Source: Acetobacterium malicum subsp. dehalogenans DSM 11527 (GTDB taxonomy: Bacteria > Bacillota > Clostridia > Eubacteriales > Eubacteriaceae). Taken from it: a stretch of 51,064 nt of DNA. The stretch lies in contig NZ_AXAC01000035.1 in the NCBI RefSeq assembly GCF_000472665.1, positions 1-51,064 on the forward strand. The letters run 5' to 3'. How positions within the stretch are numbered: the stretch's first letter is position 1; each line of letters starts with the position of its first letter. Below are positions 7,528 to 16,519 of this stretch, in pieces. The position numbers and the translations under genes were made by a program. A model generated the notes under the pieces. The model did no database searches. It was not told where the DNA came from and saw nothing but the letters and a program-made list of their open reading frames with translations.

Positions 7528-9435
7528 TTAGATAATTTCCAATTCATCACTTTCACTGGTTTTTGGTTTTTTCAATATGCTGAGCATCAGCATGCTGGCC
7601 ACTGAACCGGCCAACAAGGCAATCACGTAACCAAAAGGACTTCCCACCAGTGGAAATACGAAAATCCCACCGTGAGGAGCCATCAGTGTACAGCCAAAGA
7701 ACATTGATAATCCACCGGCTAGAGCCGAACCAACGATACAGGAAGGAATCACCCGGAGCGGATCTTCTGAGGCAAAGGGAATTGCCCCTTCAGTAATAAA
7801 GGAGAGGCCCATCACGTAATTGGCAATCCCGGCTTCCCGCTCTTTTTTGGTAAAGCGGTTCTTAAAAATAGTGGTGGCCAGGGCAATGCCCAGCGGCGGA
7901 ACCATTCCCCCTACCATCACTGCCGCCATAATATCATACTGACCGGTGGCCAGTGATGCCAGACCAAAGGTATAGGACGCCTTATTGACTGGCCCGCCCA
8001 TATCCACCGCCATCATGCCGCCAAGGACAATGCCTAGAATGACCTTGCTGGATGTCCCCATACTATTCAACCCGGCACTTAAGGCCGCATTGAGTGCTGC
8101 AACAGGAGGATTAATGATAAATACCATCAAGGCGCCAATCAGCAGAATCCCAAAGAAGGGATAAATCAAGATCGGCTTAATGCCTTCCAGACTGGCCGGC
8201 AATTTGGCGAAGACTTTTTTTAGTCCCAGTACCAGATAGCCGGCGGCAAAACCAGCCAACAATGCGCCGAGAAAACCGGCGCCACCAGTGTTGGCCAGCA
8301 TCCCCCCGACAAAGCCAACGGCCAGCGCCGGCCGATCGCCAATACTCATGGCGATATAACCCGCCAATACCGGCAACATAAAGGCAAAGGCAGTCCCGCC
8401 GACTTTCATCAGGAACGCTGCGAATGGGGTATTGCTTCCAAAGTTGGCCGGGTCAATGCTATAGTCGTCGAACAAAAACGCCAGCGCAATCAGAATTCCG
8501 CCGCCAATAACGAAGGGCAGCATATGAGAAACACCGTTCATCAGATCTTTATAAATTTTACGGCCGACACTTTCTTTTTCCCCGCCATCGGTTTCTGCAA
8601 TGGTTTGGTCTCCAGCAGAATACACCGGCACCTTTCCGGCCAGAGCTTCTTCAATGAGTTCCTGCGGTTTATGAATCCCTCGGGCCACATTGGTTTGAAT
8701 AACGGGTTTCCCATTAAAACGGCCCATTTCCACATTGGTGTCGGCCGCAATAATAATGCCGTCGGCCGCTTTGATTTCAGCTGCTGTCAATCGGTTCTTA
8801 ACCCCACCGGAACCATTCGTTTCCACCTTGATGGTTATGCCCATTTGTTTAGCCTTACTTTCCAGACTTTCGGCTGCCATGTAGGTATGGGCGATACCCG
8901 TGGGGCAGGCAGTAACGGCCAGGAGCTGATAATATCTGGTCGGATCCGGAGTTTCTACCGCTTTCGCGTCTCCAAATTTTTCCTGTTCCTTTTCATCGAT
9001 GAGTTTCAAAAACGTTTGGGGATCGGTTGAGGCAATAAGCCTGGCCCTGAATGCTTCATCCATCAAAATAGTGGATAGCCGGCTGAGCATTTCCAGATGG
9101 AGATTGTTTGCTGCTTCAGGGGCAGCTATTAAAAAGAACAGATAGGCCGGCTCTCCGTCCAATGCTTCAAAGTCAGTACCTTCTCTAATCACCATGGCGG
9201 CCAATCCGGCATCCGTAACTACCGGCGATTTACCATGAGGAATGGCCACCCCTTCACCGATACCAGTGGTTCCTTCTTCTTCCCGGGCCATTACCGCTTT
9301 TTTGAAGACCTCTTGATCCGCGATTTTTCCACTTTCGGCCATCAACGCCACTAGTTGTTCAATAATCACTTCCTTGGCTGCCGGTTTTCCTGCAAGATCA
9401 ATGCCCTTTTCGTTTAACAAATCAATAATCCGCAT
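7528..9435 (-). CDS. fruA: PTS fructose transporter subunit EIIABC
   Basis: The 635-residue multidomain permease imports fructose and phosphorylates it to fructose 1-phosphate at the membrane. Domain order is EIIA, then EIIB, then EIIC. EIIA (about 1-145) has phospho-acceptor His67 in VAIPHGKS. EIIB (about 168-265) has phospho-acceptor Cys177 in TACPTGIAHTYMAAE. EIIC (about 295-625) carries around nine membrane segments. The AIAHTYMAAE-like motif is typical of the fructose/mannitol family. The gene follows fruK by 12 bp, so the product is handed to 1-phosphofructokinase. No DeoR-type regulator is encoded in the operon, which is unusual compared with the common fruR-fruK-fruA arrangement. Confidence 0.94.
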   Translation of the reverse strand: MRIIDLLNEKGIDLAGKPAAKEVIIEQLVALMAESGKIADQEVFKKAVMAREEEGTTGIGEGVAIPHGKSPVVTDAGLAAMVIREGTDFEALDGEPAYLFFLIAAPEAANNLHLEMLSRLSTILMDEAFRARLIASTDPQTFLKLIDEKEQEKFGDAKAVETPDPTRYYQLLAVTACPTGIAHTYMAAESLESKAKQMGITIKVETNGSGGVKNRLTAAEIKAADGIIIAADTNVEMGRFNGKPVIQTNVARGIHKPQELIEEALAGKVPVYSAGDQTIAETDGGEKESVGRKIYKDLMNGVSHMLPFVIGGGILIALAFLFDDYSIDPANFGSNTPFAAFLMKVGGTAFAFMLPVLAGYIAMSIGDRPALAVGFVGGMLANTGGAGFLGALLAGFAAGYLVLGLKKVFAKLPASLEGIKPILIYPFFGILLIGALMVFIINPPVAALNAALSAGLNSMGTSSKVILGIVLGGMMAVDMGGPVNKASYTFGLASLATGQYDIMAAVMVGGMVPPLGIALATTIFKNRFTKKEREAGIANYVMGLSFITEGAIPFASEDPLRVIPSCIVGSALAGGLSMFFGCTLMAPHGGIFVFPLVGSPFGYVIALLAGSVASMLMLSILKKPKTSESDELEII

Positions 9436-9448
9436 TTTTTCTTCCCCC

Positions 9449-10366
9449 TTATCTTTCGCTTTCTTCGATTTTTTCCAACAGCTTCAAAACCTCTTCCCTG
9501 GTGGCCAATGTTTCCGAAAAGGCCGATGCGCTTCCCGTTGCTACTCCCATCTTAAAAGCCTCCCGATAATTCTGATTTTTAAGATAGCCGGCAATAAATC
9601 CCGCTACCATCGAATCTCCTGCGCCGACAGAGTTTATAACCACCCCTACTGGCGGTTTCATTTCATCGATATTTCCGTTTTCATCAACAAGAATGGCACC
9701 ATCCCCGGCCATCGAAACCAACACATTTCGAGCACCCATTTCCTGCAATCGTTTAGCGTAAATAATAATATCCTCCCGACCATTTAATGTAACCCCAAAC
9801 ATCTCCCCCAACTCATGGTTATTGGGTTTAATCAGAAAGGGTCGGTACTTAACGACTCTGAGTAAAAGTTCCCCAGTGGCATCCACGACGATTTTGACGC
9901 TGCGGTTTTCCAGAAATTTCATAATATTTTCGTAGCTGTCTTCGGGCAATGCGGTTGGGATACTACCAGCCAAAACCAGCATATCTCCAGATTCAATGGA
10001 TTCCAGTTTTTTAAACAGCTGACCAAGTTCTTTCTTGCTGATATCGGGACCCTGCCCATTGATTTCACTTTCTTTAGCAGCTTTTATTTTGATATTAATT
10101 CTGGAATTTCCCGATTTAAGTTTAACAAAATCAGTGTAGCATCCAAAATCTTTGACGCGTCGTTGAATTTCCTTTCCAGTAAAACCGCCTACAAAACCCA
10201 GGGCGATATTTCTAATCTCCAGATTTTTTAGGACCATCGACACATTGATACCCTTTCCACCCGGGTAGATTTGCTCCCATTCACTACGGTTAACCGCCCC
10301 CTCCCGAAAGGAGTCCAGCCCCACAACATAATCCAACGACGGATTAAAGGTTACCGTAAAAATCAT
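9449..10366 (-). CDS. fruK: 1-phosphofructokinase
   Basis: PfkB-family sugar kinase of 305 residues that converts fructose 1-phosphate to fructose 1,6-bisphosphate in the cytosol. The N-terminus FTVTFNPSLDYVV is characteristic of the 1-phosphofructokinase/tagatose kinase branch. PGGKGINVS is PfkB signature 1. NSVGAGDSMVAGF near residue 250 is signature 2 and contains the catalytic Asp. The start chosen is ATG at 10366, preceded by GGGAGG, in place of an in-frame TTG six codons upstream that overlaps the ribosome binding site. It is first gene of the operon with fruA. A tagatose 6-phosphate kinase role is less likely given the fructose PTS neighbour. Confidence 0.92.
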   Translation of the reverse strand: MIFTVTFNPSLDYVVGLDSFREGAVNRSEWEQIYPGGKGINVSMVLKNLEIRNIALGFVGGFTGKEIQRRVKDFGCYTDFVKLKSGNSRINIKIKAAKESEINGQGPDISKKELGQLFKKLESIESGDMLVLAGSIPTALPEDSYENIMKFLENRSVKIVVDATGELLLRVVKYRPFLIKPNNHELGEMFGVTLNGREDIIIYAKRLQEMGARNVLVSMAGDGAILVDENGNIDEMKPPVGVVINSVGAGDSMVAGFIAGYLKNQNYREAFKMGVATGSASAFSETLATREEVLKLLEKIEESER

Positions 10367-10478
10367 ATGACATCCACCTCCCAAACCTTCGCGTATTTTG
10401 CAACCATCACTTCTTATCTTTGTATTTATGTTTATTTTATCTTTTGGTTACTTATTACCCACTTTTTCTTCATAGATA

Positions 10479-10510
10479 CAAAAAAAGATAGGATCACCTG
10501 GATCCTATCT
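10479..10510 (-). terminator. Terminator of the first two-component operon
   Basis: A 10-bp perfect stem (10486-10495 with 10501-10510) followed by at least seven U residues on the minus strand, 23 bp after the kinase stop. Confidence 0.9.
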
Positions 10511-10532
10511 CATAAAACTTTTCATTTCTTGT

Positions 10533-12641
10533 CTATTCTGCCAAAGGAAGGATGATTGCCGCTTTGAAGAGATCCCCATCAATTTCCAGTTTCAGCTCAC
10601 CTTGCTGGATCGTCATCAGATCTTTGGCAATGGCCAAGCCCAAACCGCTGCCTTCACTGTTTCTGGTTTCATCACCCCGTTTAAACCGTTCCATCAGTTC
10701 ATCGGGCGAAATGTTCAGGGGCTGGGCCGAGATATTTTTAAATATCACCATTCCGCTTTTATCTTCCTCACATTTTGAAAATTCAATGTATACCCGGGAT
10801 TCCTTCTGGGCATATTTCAAAATATTGAAAAGCAGATTCTCAATGACCCGCCAGATCAGACGACCGTCGGCGGTGACGACAAAAAGATCCTTGGGGTATT
10901 GGGTGATAAACTCCAGCTGCGAATTTTGCAGTTCTTCTTCCATCTCACCGAGGCCCTGGGTCATCAACATTTCCATGTCGACAGCCTGAAACTCCACTTC
11001 AATATTTCCTGATGAAGCTTTGGCAGCTTCAAATAAATCGTCGGTCAGCACTTTCAGGCGGTGAGCCTTATTTTCCAGAATATCTAAATATTTCTGTTTT
11101 TCCTCGGAATTCAAATTTCCATTTTTCAACAGATCGATGGAGGTGATAATCGACGTCAGCGGAGTTCTGATATCATGGGATACATTGGTCAGCAGCTCAG
11201 TTTTTAACCGCTGGCTTTTTACTTCTTCGGATACTGCCAGTGAAATGCCATCACCAATAGCATTAATACCTTCAGCCAGCTCGCCCAGGGCGCCATCAAA
11301 GCCAGTCAGTTTGTAATCAACCTCGCCATTTTTTATACGTTCCAATCCTTCTAAAATCCCATCATACTTCTTCGCTTTTCTGCCACCCCAATAGAGCAGA
11401 TAAATAATGCAGATGAACGAGCAGATACCGAGAATCGGTACCTGTACCGACAAGGCCAGAACAACCAGCAGCATGGCCCAGAACATAAATCGTTTCACGG
11501 TCGATGATCCCTTCATGACATCATTGTAATAACTGGCAATTTTCTTGAACTGGGCTTTAATAAATCTCCATGTCATTCTGATCAGTTTGAGAAACAATAG
11601 CCGTTCTCCGAAACTGCCTTCTTTTAAAATTCGTACCACTGACAGTAAAAAGTTCAATCCCAAAGCCGCACCCACGGCAAAAAGCATCAGCATATCGACC
11701 CGGGGGAAATTCTGATCATAAAAAAATACAATCGCGGCAACGACCAGGGTTTCCACCATCAGCAACAATAAAAAGTGAGCATCAATCCAGAACGCGTCAA
11801 TTGGTAAAAGCTGAACGCCTTCGCTTTCTTTTTTTCGCCCGGCCGCTATGCATGCTAGTAGCGCACAAATGGCCGCCAGAATAAAAGACACAATAAAGAT
11901 ACTCATCAGCCACAGAAATTGTAATCGTTCAGCCTGATACATCACTTCCCGTTGGGCGATATAGGCGTCGTCAAATCCAATAATTACCTGAAAATCCGGG
12001 TCAACGGAGTAGTCTAATGGTTCGAATTGATCAATATTGGACAGACTGGACGAAATCGCCCCCTTGTTGTAGGTGAAAGTCACCCGTCGATTAAGCAGAT
12101 CATCCTGGTTGACTTCTTTGGGCTGACTGTTTTTAACACCTTTGCTATCAATAATATAAGATAATCCCTGGGTTTGCTCCAGCTCTTTTTTCAATCGTTC
12201 ATACTGAAACAGCCCCTCATTGATCAGCTGTTTTTTTTGCGCCTCCAGTTCATCGGCGTATGGTTCCCAGAAACTTGCATTATTGAGCATCTCCTGTTCC
12301 GTTGAGAGTCCCATATCCTCTGGATCAACAATGTCCAAACCTACTAGTATATTCAATTTGTACCGCTTAATCGCTTCGGGATCAATAGCATTCCCCGCGC
12401 GAATATTTTCTTCACTCTGATAGAAATTATAAACCTGATCGATATTTTCGTAGACAGTCAGTACTTTATTCTCAAGCTCAATACTCTCGAGATAATTATT
12501 GGTATTTGCCCTGTAATCCCAATTGAACCAGTAGACTTCAAATAAAGCCCCAAAGCTGATGGTGATCAAGGCCACTGCCAAAAGTGAACAGGCAATTTTA
12601 AATTTTTTATCAGTCCATATAGTTTTCAATTTTGTAGCCAA
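10533..12641 (-). CDS. Membrane sensor histidine kinase
   Basis: The 702-residue sensor kinase pairs with the adjacent OmpR-type regulator. The N-terminal transmembrane helix is at about 13-33. A large extracellular sensor region (about 34-235) follows, then a cluster of further membrane helices (about 240-410). A linker precedes the HisKA domain, with the phospho-acceptor His489 in NVSHDIRTPLTS. The HATPase domain has GDETRNSEGSGLGLAIAKDL near the C-terminus. The start is most likely TTG at 12641, which lies inside the regulator gene (32-bp overlap). A second TTG lies four codons later, and no ATG precedes the first membrane helix. The stimulus is unknown. The multi-helix middle region is unlike simple two-helix sensors. 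Confidence 0.87.
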   Translation of the reverse strand: MATKLKTIWTDKKFKIACSLLAVALITISFGALFEVYWFNWDYRANTNNYLESIELENKVLTVYENIDQVYNFYQSEENIRAGNAIDPEAIKRYKLNILVGLDIVDPEDMGLSTEQEMLNNASFWEPYADELEAQKKQLINEGLFQYERLKKELEQTQGLSYIIDSKGVKNSQPKEVNQDDLLNRRVTFTYNKGAISSSLSNIDQFEPLDYSVDPDFQVIIGFDDAYIAQREVMYQAERLQFLWLMSIFIVSFILAAICALLACIAAGRKKESEGVQLLPIDAFWIDAHFLLLLMVETLVVAAIVFFYDQNFPRVDMLMLFAVGAALGLNFLLSVVRILKEGSFGERLLFLKLIRMTWRFIKAQFKKIASYYNDVMKGSSTVKRFMFWAMLLVVLALSVQVPILGICSFICIIYLLYWGGRKAKKYDGILEGLERIKNGEVDYKLTGFDGALGELAEGINAIGDGISLAVSEEVKSQRLKTELLTNVSHDIRTPLTSIITSIDLLKNGNLNSEEKQKYLDILENKAHRLKVLTDDLFEAAKASSGNIEVEFQAVDMEMLMTQGLGEMEEELQNSQLEFITQYPKDLFVVTADGRLIWRVIENLLFNILKYAQKESRVYIEFSKCEEDKSGMVIFKNISAQPLNISPDELMERFKRGDETRNSEGSGLGLAIAKDLMTIQQGELKLEIDGDLFKAAIILPLAE

Positions 12642-13302
12642 TGCCCCACACCACCTTTAAATATTTTGGTTCTTTTGGATTAATTTCGATTTTTTCCCGG
12701 ATCCGGCGAATATGTACGGCGACTGTGTTGTCCGAATTATAGGCTGGTTCTTCCCAGGCGTTCTCATAAATCTGATCAATGGAAAATACCTTCCCTTTTT
12801 CCGACATCAAGAAATGCATGATCTTGTATTCTACCGGCGTCAGTTTCACCTCTTCACCATCCACCGTCAGTCGTTTATAGTCATCTTCCAGAACCAGTCC
12901 GCCAGTGCGGTAGGTTCCCACTTTTTCCGGACAGCCACCGAGGGTATTGTAGCGCCGTAATTGCGACTTCACCCGGGCAATGACTTCCATCGGATTAAAG
13001 GGTTTGGTAATATAATCATCACCCCCCATGGTCAAACCCATGATTTTGTCGTTATCCTCAGTTTTAGCTGATAAAAAGATAATTGGGATATTTTTTGTCT
13101 CTCTAATTTTCATGGTTGCCCGAAGTCCATCCATCTCTGGCATCATCACATCCATAATGATCAATTGAACCTCTTCTTTTTCCACCAGTGCGATGGCTTC
13201 TTTTCCAGTATAGGCTTTTAAAATCGTATAGCCTTCGTTTTTTAAATAAAGCTCCAGTGCTTCAACGATTTCTTTTTCATCATCACATATTAAAATACTC
13301 AT
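12610..13302 (-). CDS. OmpR/PhoB-family response regulator
   Basis: The 230-residue cytoplasmic transcription factor has a receiver domain (1-118) with acidic pocket DD at 7-8, phospho-acceptor Asp51 in IIMDVMMPEMDG, and Lys in ITKPF. A winged-helix DNA-binding domain follows (about 135-228), with the usual TPVEYKIMHFLMSEKGKVFS and VAVHIRRIREKI stretches. It is first in the operon. Its 3' end overlaps the kinase gene by 32 bp, implying coupled translation. Target genes cannot be read from the sequence, but an inverted repeat and direct GTAAG repeats upstream of its promoter are candidate autoregulatory sites. Confidence 0.92.
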   Translation of the reverse strand: MSILICDDEKEIVEALELYLKNEGYTILKAYTGKEAIALVEKEEVQLIIMDVMMPEMDGLRATMKIRETKNIPIIFLSAKTEDNDKIMGLTMGGDDYITKPFNPMEVIARVKSQLRRYNTLGGCPEKVGTYRTGGLVLEDDYKRLTVDGEEVKLTPVEYKIMHFLMSEKGKVFSIDQIYENAWEEPAYNSDNTVAVHIRRIREKIEINPKEPKYLKVVWGIGYKIENYMD

Positions 13303-13333
13303 TTCCTAAGCTTCCGCCTTTCCATTTCATCTT

Positions 13334-13390
13334 GGTTTAACTTTAACACAAACTTCTGTCAAAACAATGCTGAATTTCCTTACGAAATTC
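13334..13390 (-). promoter_or_regulatory. Promoter and candidate operator of the first two-component operon
   Basis: Minus-strand -35 TTGACA (13357-13362) has a weak -10 TAAACC (13334-13339) at 17 bp. Just upstream is a perfect inverted repeat GAATTTC-5-GAAATTC (13372-13390). The minus strand also shows TTGTAAG and TCGTAAG about 11 bp apart, a spacing typical of OmpR-family binding. Operator function is inferred. Confidence 0.45.
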
Positions 13391-13429
13391 TTACAACCAA
13401 TTATCTACCACGCCCACAATCCAAACCGC

Positions 13430-13459
13430 AAAAAAGGCAGCATCCACTGGATTGCTGCC
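13430..13459 (-). terminator. Terminator of the TetR regulator gene
   Basis: The stem GGCAGCA/TGCTGCC (13436-13442 with 13453-13459) is extended by imperfect pairs and followed by six U residues on the minus strand, just after the TetR stop. Confidence 0.8.
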
Positions 13460-13470
13460 CTTAAAAATTT

Positions 13471-14118
13471 TTAAATTAGAAATTTAATACCGTCCGGCTT
13501 GTTTTTATTTGAGAATTCAAAGCCCTGTTGAATCGTGTTTTCGATCATTTCACCATCCAGGTTCATCAGTCTGAATAAATTGCGGATAAAGAAATAAATC
13601 ATTGCCCGGCTGGTAAACTTGATGTTCTTTTCATAGAAATCGATGAATAGCTCTTTTCGAGCCCCATATTCCGAACGGGCGATGACTTCCAGATCGGCCT
13701 CAATGTAGTTTTTGTTGAGAAAATCCAGACAGGAGCGGTTCAGCGTATTGGTGATGTTGGTTCGTCCGTGGGGGTTTACATTTTTAACCAGCACCTCATA
13801 ATACAAGGTTTTGTTATGCTCATCATTTAATATCGCTTCATAATACAGCACCAGCGAATAACAATACTTGGTATAAAGATTAAGATTCTCAGACACCGAC
13901 GAGACATAGTCATACAATGCCAAAAAGAAGACATTGTAGATATCAGTGATCATATCGTCTTTCTTTTTATAATAATAAGTAATGGTCCCCAGCTTAACAT
14001 CAGCACGATCTGCAATGTCCTGAATGCCGGTTTTGTTATAACCATTCTCATAAAATAAAACCTTTGCTGTTGTTATTATATTGCTCTTTGTTTGGGTTCC
14101 TTTTCTTGACGTTGCCAT
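13471..14118 (-). CDS. TetR/AcrR-family transcriptional regulator
   Basis: The 215-residue regulator has an N-terminal helix-turn-helix at about 12-58 (IITTAKVLFYENGYNKTGIQ, then ADVKLGTITYYYKKKDDM). The helical C-terminal half is presumably for ligand binding and dimerisation and has no recognisable signature. The start is ATG with AGGAAAGG upstream. It has its own TTGACA promoter and terminator, so it is a single-gene unit between the two-component system and paaK-ACT. The ligand and targets are unknown. The neighbouring aromatic acid genes are controlled by a T-box and are not obviously its targets. Confidence 0.85.
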   Translation of the reverse strand: MATSRKGTQTKSNIITTAKVLFYENGYNKTGIQDIADRADVKLGTITYYYKKKDDMITDIYNVFFLALYDYVSSVSENLNLYTKYCYSLVLYYEAILNDEHNKTLYYEVLVKNVNPHGRTNITNTLNRSCLDFLNKNYIEADLEVIARSEYGARKELFIDFYEKNIKFTSRAMIYFFIRNLFRLMNLDGEMIENTIQQGFEFSNKNKPDGIKFLI

Positions 14119-14173
14119 GGTTTGCCTTTCCTGTATAAATCATTTTATTAGTTACATTTAATTCATACCTTTG

Positions 14174-14202
14174 ATCTTACGAAAAGTTTTGCCGAATGTC
14201 AA
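14174..14202 (-). promoter_or_regulatory. Promoter of the TetR regulator gene
   Basis: Minus-strand -35 TTGACA (14197-14202), 17-bp spacer, -10 TAAGAT (14174-14179). Confidence 0.65.
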
Positions 14203-14245
14203 TAGGAATTTTATGAATATTTTTAATTTACCCTAAGAGGTTAAA

Positions 14246-14683
14246 TTATTTCAGTAATAGTGTTTCTCTATCCAATAGATTTATCTCAACTACCTTTTCT
14301 AGGGTGTCAATGGCTTTCTGCTGAACATCATCATCAACCCGAATAATAATGATGGCATTATCGGTTTTTTTCGGCAGAAAAGAATAGGCATAGACAATAT
14401 TTATTTTCGCCTGGGTCAGCGCATCTACCAAAGTGCTTAATCCACCGGGATCATCGGAAATCTCTGCCGCTAAAACCGGCGTCACCGTGGTAATGATATC
14501 ATTTTCCTTAAGAACCTCAATCCCTTTTTCGGTTTCCTGCAAAATCAGACGCACGATCCCAAAATCAGTGGCATCGGCAATGTTCAGCGAGCGAATATTG
14601 ATCTTATTATCGGCCAGAATTTTCAAAACATTATTCAGTCGACCTTCGTGGTTTTCGATGAAAATGGAAACTTGTCGTATCAT
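14246..14683 (-). CDS. Tandem ACT-domain protein linked to aryl-CoA ligase
   Basis: The 145-residue cytosolic protein is made of two ACT domains (about 1-68 and 69-145), with the usual beta-alpha-beta pattern (QVSIFIENHEGRLNNVLKIL, then DDPGGLSTLVDALTQAKINI). ACT domains bind amino acids as regulatory ligands. This stand-alone pair commonly sits next to paaK in anaerobes. Its Shine-Dalgarno sequence overlaps the paaK stop region (12 bp gap), so both are made from one message under the phenylalanine-type T-box. Sensing an aromatic amino acid or adjusting ligase activity is a reasonable inference, but no direct evidence of the ligand is visible. Confidence 0.85.
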   Translation of the reverse strand: MIRQVSIFIENHEGRLNNVLKILADNKINIRSLNIADATDFGIVRLILQETEKGIEVLKENDIITTVTPVLAAEISDDPGGLSTLVDALTQAKINIVYAYSFLPKKTDNAIIIIRVDDDVQQKAIDTLEKVVEINLLDRETLLLK

Positions 14684-14694
14684 TTTTTCTTCTC

Positions 14695-16005
14695 CTAAAT
14701 CTTTCTTAAATCGACAACCCGTTGGCTTTTTCCTTCACTTCGGGGCAGGCTTTTGGGTTCCACCAGGGCTACCTTGGCATTGACGCCAATGGTTGATTGG
14801 ATCCGATCTCTGATCCGTTTTTCCAGGTTCTCCAGATTGCTGATCCGATCCGAGAACAAGGCTTCACTGAGTTCAACCTTTATTTCCAGGGTATCCAGTG
14901 AGCCGTCTCGTCTGACTACCAATTGATAATGGGGTTCGACTTCGCCGATTTCCAGCAGTACACTTTCAATTTGGGTTGGGAAAACATTAACGCCACGAAT
15001 AATCAGCATATCGTCGGTTCGTCCCTGAAGCCGGCTGATTCGTAAATGGGTTCGACCACAGGCACAAGGTTCCGCTTTGATAGTGGTAATATCCCGAGTC
15101 CGGTAACGCAGAATCGGAATCCCCTCTTTGGTAATGGTGGTAATCACCAATTCGCCCTGTTCACCATATGGCAGCACCTTCAATGTCACTGGATCAATAA
15201 TTTCAGGAATAAAATGATCTTCCCAGACATGAAGACCATCCTGACATTCACACTCGATGGCAACGCCCGGTCCCATGATTTCCGATAAACCATAAATGTC
15301 ATAAGCTTTGATTTTCAGTTTTTTCTCGATATCTTTGCGAATATTTTCCGACCAGGGTTCAGCTCCAAAAATACCAGCCCGAATCTTTAAGCTGGCGGGA
15401 TCAATGCCGGACTCCGCCAACACCTCTGCTAAATAAATAGCATAAGAGGGGGTACATGTCAATACCGTTGAGCCGAAATCCTGCATAATCATGATCTGCT
15501 TGGCGGTATTCCCCCCCGAAATGGGGATGATCGAAGCGCCCAGTCGCTCAGCCCCGTAGTGAACTCCCAAGCCGCCGGTAAATAAACCATAACCATAGGC
15601 ATTTTGGATCACTGAGTGAGGACCAGCACCGGCTGCGACCAGGCACCGGGCCATCAGTTCCGACCACATCGAGATATCATTCCGGGTATATCCCACCACC
15701 GTCGGCTTGCCGGTGGTGCCAGATGATGCGTGGATTCGAACGATCTGTTCCAGCGGCACGGTAAAAAGACCATAGGGATAATTATCCCGCAAATCAACCT
15801 TGGTGGTAAAGGGCAGATTCTGAAGGTCTTCCAGTGACTTAACATCCTCTGGCAGCAAACCTTTTTCCTGAAATTTATTGCGGTAGAAGGGAACATCGTG
15901 ATAAATCCGATTGACCATTCGTTTTAATCGTTCCAATTGCAGTTCCTGCAATTTTTCTCTTGGCATGCATTCGTAGCTCTTATTCCAGTACATTTTTTCC
16001 TCCAA
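14695..16005 (-). CDS. paaK: Phenylacetate-CoA ligase (aryl-CoA ligase)
   Basis: The 436-residue AMP-forming ligase activates phenylacetate (or a related aryl acetate) to its CoA thioester using ATP. Diagnostic segments are [18 protein letters not shown] (P-loop, about 90-107), [31 protein letters not shown] and the C-terminal [11 protein letters not shown] with the catalytic Lys. A strong GGAGG lies 5 nt before ATG. The gene is under a T-box whose specifier reads UUC (Phe). In anaerobes phenylacetyl-CoA can be reductively carboxylated to phenylpyruvate by indolepyruvate-type oxidoreductases. A T-box for Phe therefore fits a salvage route from phenylacetate to phenylalanine and does not fit catabolism. 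The substrate could also be indoleacetate. Confidence 0.9.
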   Translation of the reverse strand: MEEKMYWNKSYECMPREKLQELQLERLKRMVNRIYHDVPFYRNKFQEKGLLPEDVKSLEDLQNLPFTTKVDLRDNYPYGLFTVPLEQIVRIHASSGTTGKPTVVGYTRNDISMWSELMARCLVAAGAGPHSVIQNAYGYGLFTGGLGVHYGAERLGASIIPISGGNTAKQIMIMQDFGSTVLTCTPSYAIYLAEVLAESGIDPASLKIRAGIFGAEPWSENIRKDIEKKLKIKAYDIYGLSEIMGPGVAIECECQDGLHVWEDHFIPEIIDPVTLKVLPYGEQGELVITTITKEGIPILRYRTRDITTIKAEPCACGRTHLRISRLQGRTDDMLIIRGVNVFPTQIESVLLEIGEVEPHYQLVVRRDGSLDTLEIKVELSEALFSDRISNLENLEKRIRDRIQSTIGVNAKVALVEPKSLPRSEGKSQRVVDLRKI

Positions 16006-16024
16006 AATTTTCTTATTGATTCTA

Positions 16025-16326
16025 AATAAAAAGACCCGTCCTTATTGAAAAGGACGAGTCTGACTCGCGGTACCACCTAATTTGATTATTAACTAATCCA
16101 CCTTTATAGAACGCAATCCACAAGGATTCTGTTCTTACTTTTGTTAACGGTGAGTGACACCGGACTTGCCTAGTAAACCGGTAAATAAACGAATTTATTC
16201 ACGCTTGTTCAGCCAATCAGCTCCTGAGGGAACTTCACTCACGTCATCGTCATTGGCTTCCAGCCTTACCAACTCTCTGTCGACTCCAACGAAAATTACT
16301 TTCCTCATTCACAGCTTTTAATTATT
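16025..16326 (-). promoter_or_regulatory. T-box leader, predicted phenylalanine (UUC) specificity, for paaK-ACT
   Basis: On the minus strand the T-box sequence AGGTGGTACCGCG (around 16066-16079) precedes a terminator stem, GACTCGTCC with GGACGGGTC (16033-16041 with 16052-16060), and a U-rich run. Upstream, Stem I can be drawn: lower helix TGAGG/CCTCA, AGTA on the 5' side and GAA on the 3' side of the specifier loop, and upper helix ATTTTCGT/ACGTGAGT. The codon after GAA-G is TTC, i.e. Phe. UGGU in the bulge fits a tRNA with discriminator A. Uncharged tRNA-Phe should allow read-through. Confidence 0.88.
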
Positions 16327-16332
16327 TCAATT

Positions 16333-16362
16333 ATTATATTACTAACCGCAAAATAATGTCAA
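16333..16362 (-). promoter_or_regulatory. Promoter of the T-box-paaK transcript
   Basis: Minus-strand -35 TTGACA (16357-16362), 18-bp spacer, -10 TATAAT (16333-16338), placed directly before the T-box Stem I. Confidence 0.8.
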
Positions 16363-16433
16363 GATTTTTTTAGACCAGCCTGCTCAAAGTCTTCGTTTCC
16401 ACCAATAGTACACCTGCTTGATCACTTATAAAT

Positions 16434-16462
16434 TTGCTGTTTAAAAAAAGATATGATAGGAT
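16434..16462 (+). promoter_or_regulatory. Candidate promoter of the plus-strand ABC transporter pair
   Basis: -35 TTGCTG (16434-16439), 17-bp spacer and -10 TAGGAT (16457-16462), about 55 bp before the start codon. The -10 match is only moderate. Confidence 0.4.
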
Positions 16463-16519
16463 TAATGTGATCGATTATAATTATTTTAATCTTTTCCAAT
16501 GATCAATAAGGAGTAAATG

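Noticed and set aside
8524-9030. Plus-strand ORF of 168 codons opposite fruA
   Set aside because: It lies antisense to the EIIA-EIIB region of fruA, whose catalytic residues and domains are clear. There is no ribosome binding site or known domain.
14224-14249. Imperfect inverted repeat after the ACT gene as a terminator
   Set aside because: The stem is AT-rich and interrupted, and no U run follows on the transcribed strand.
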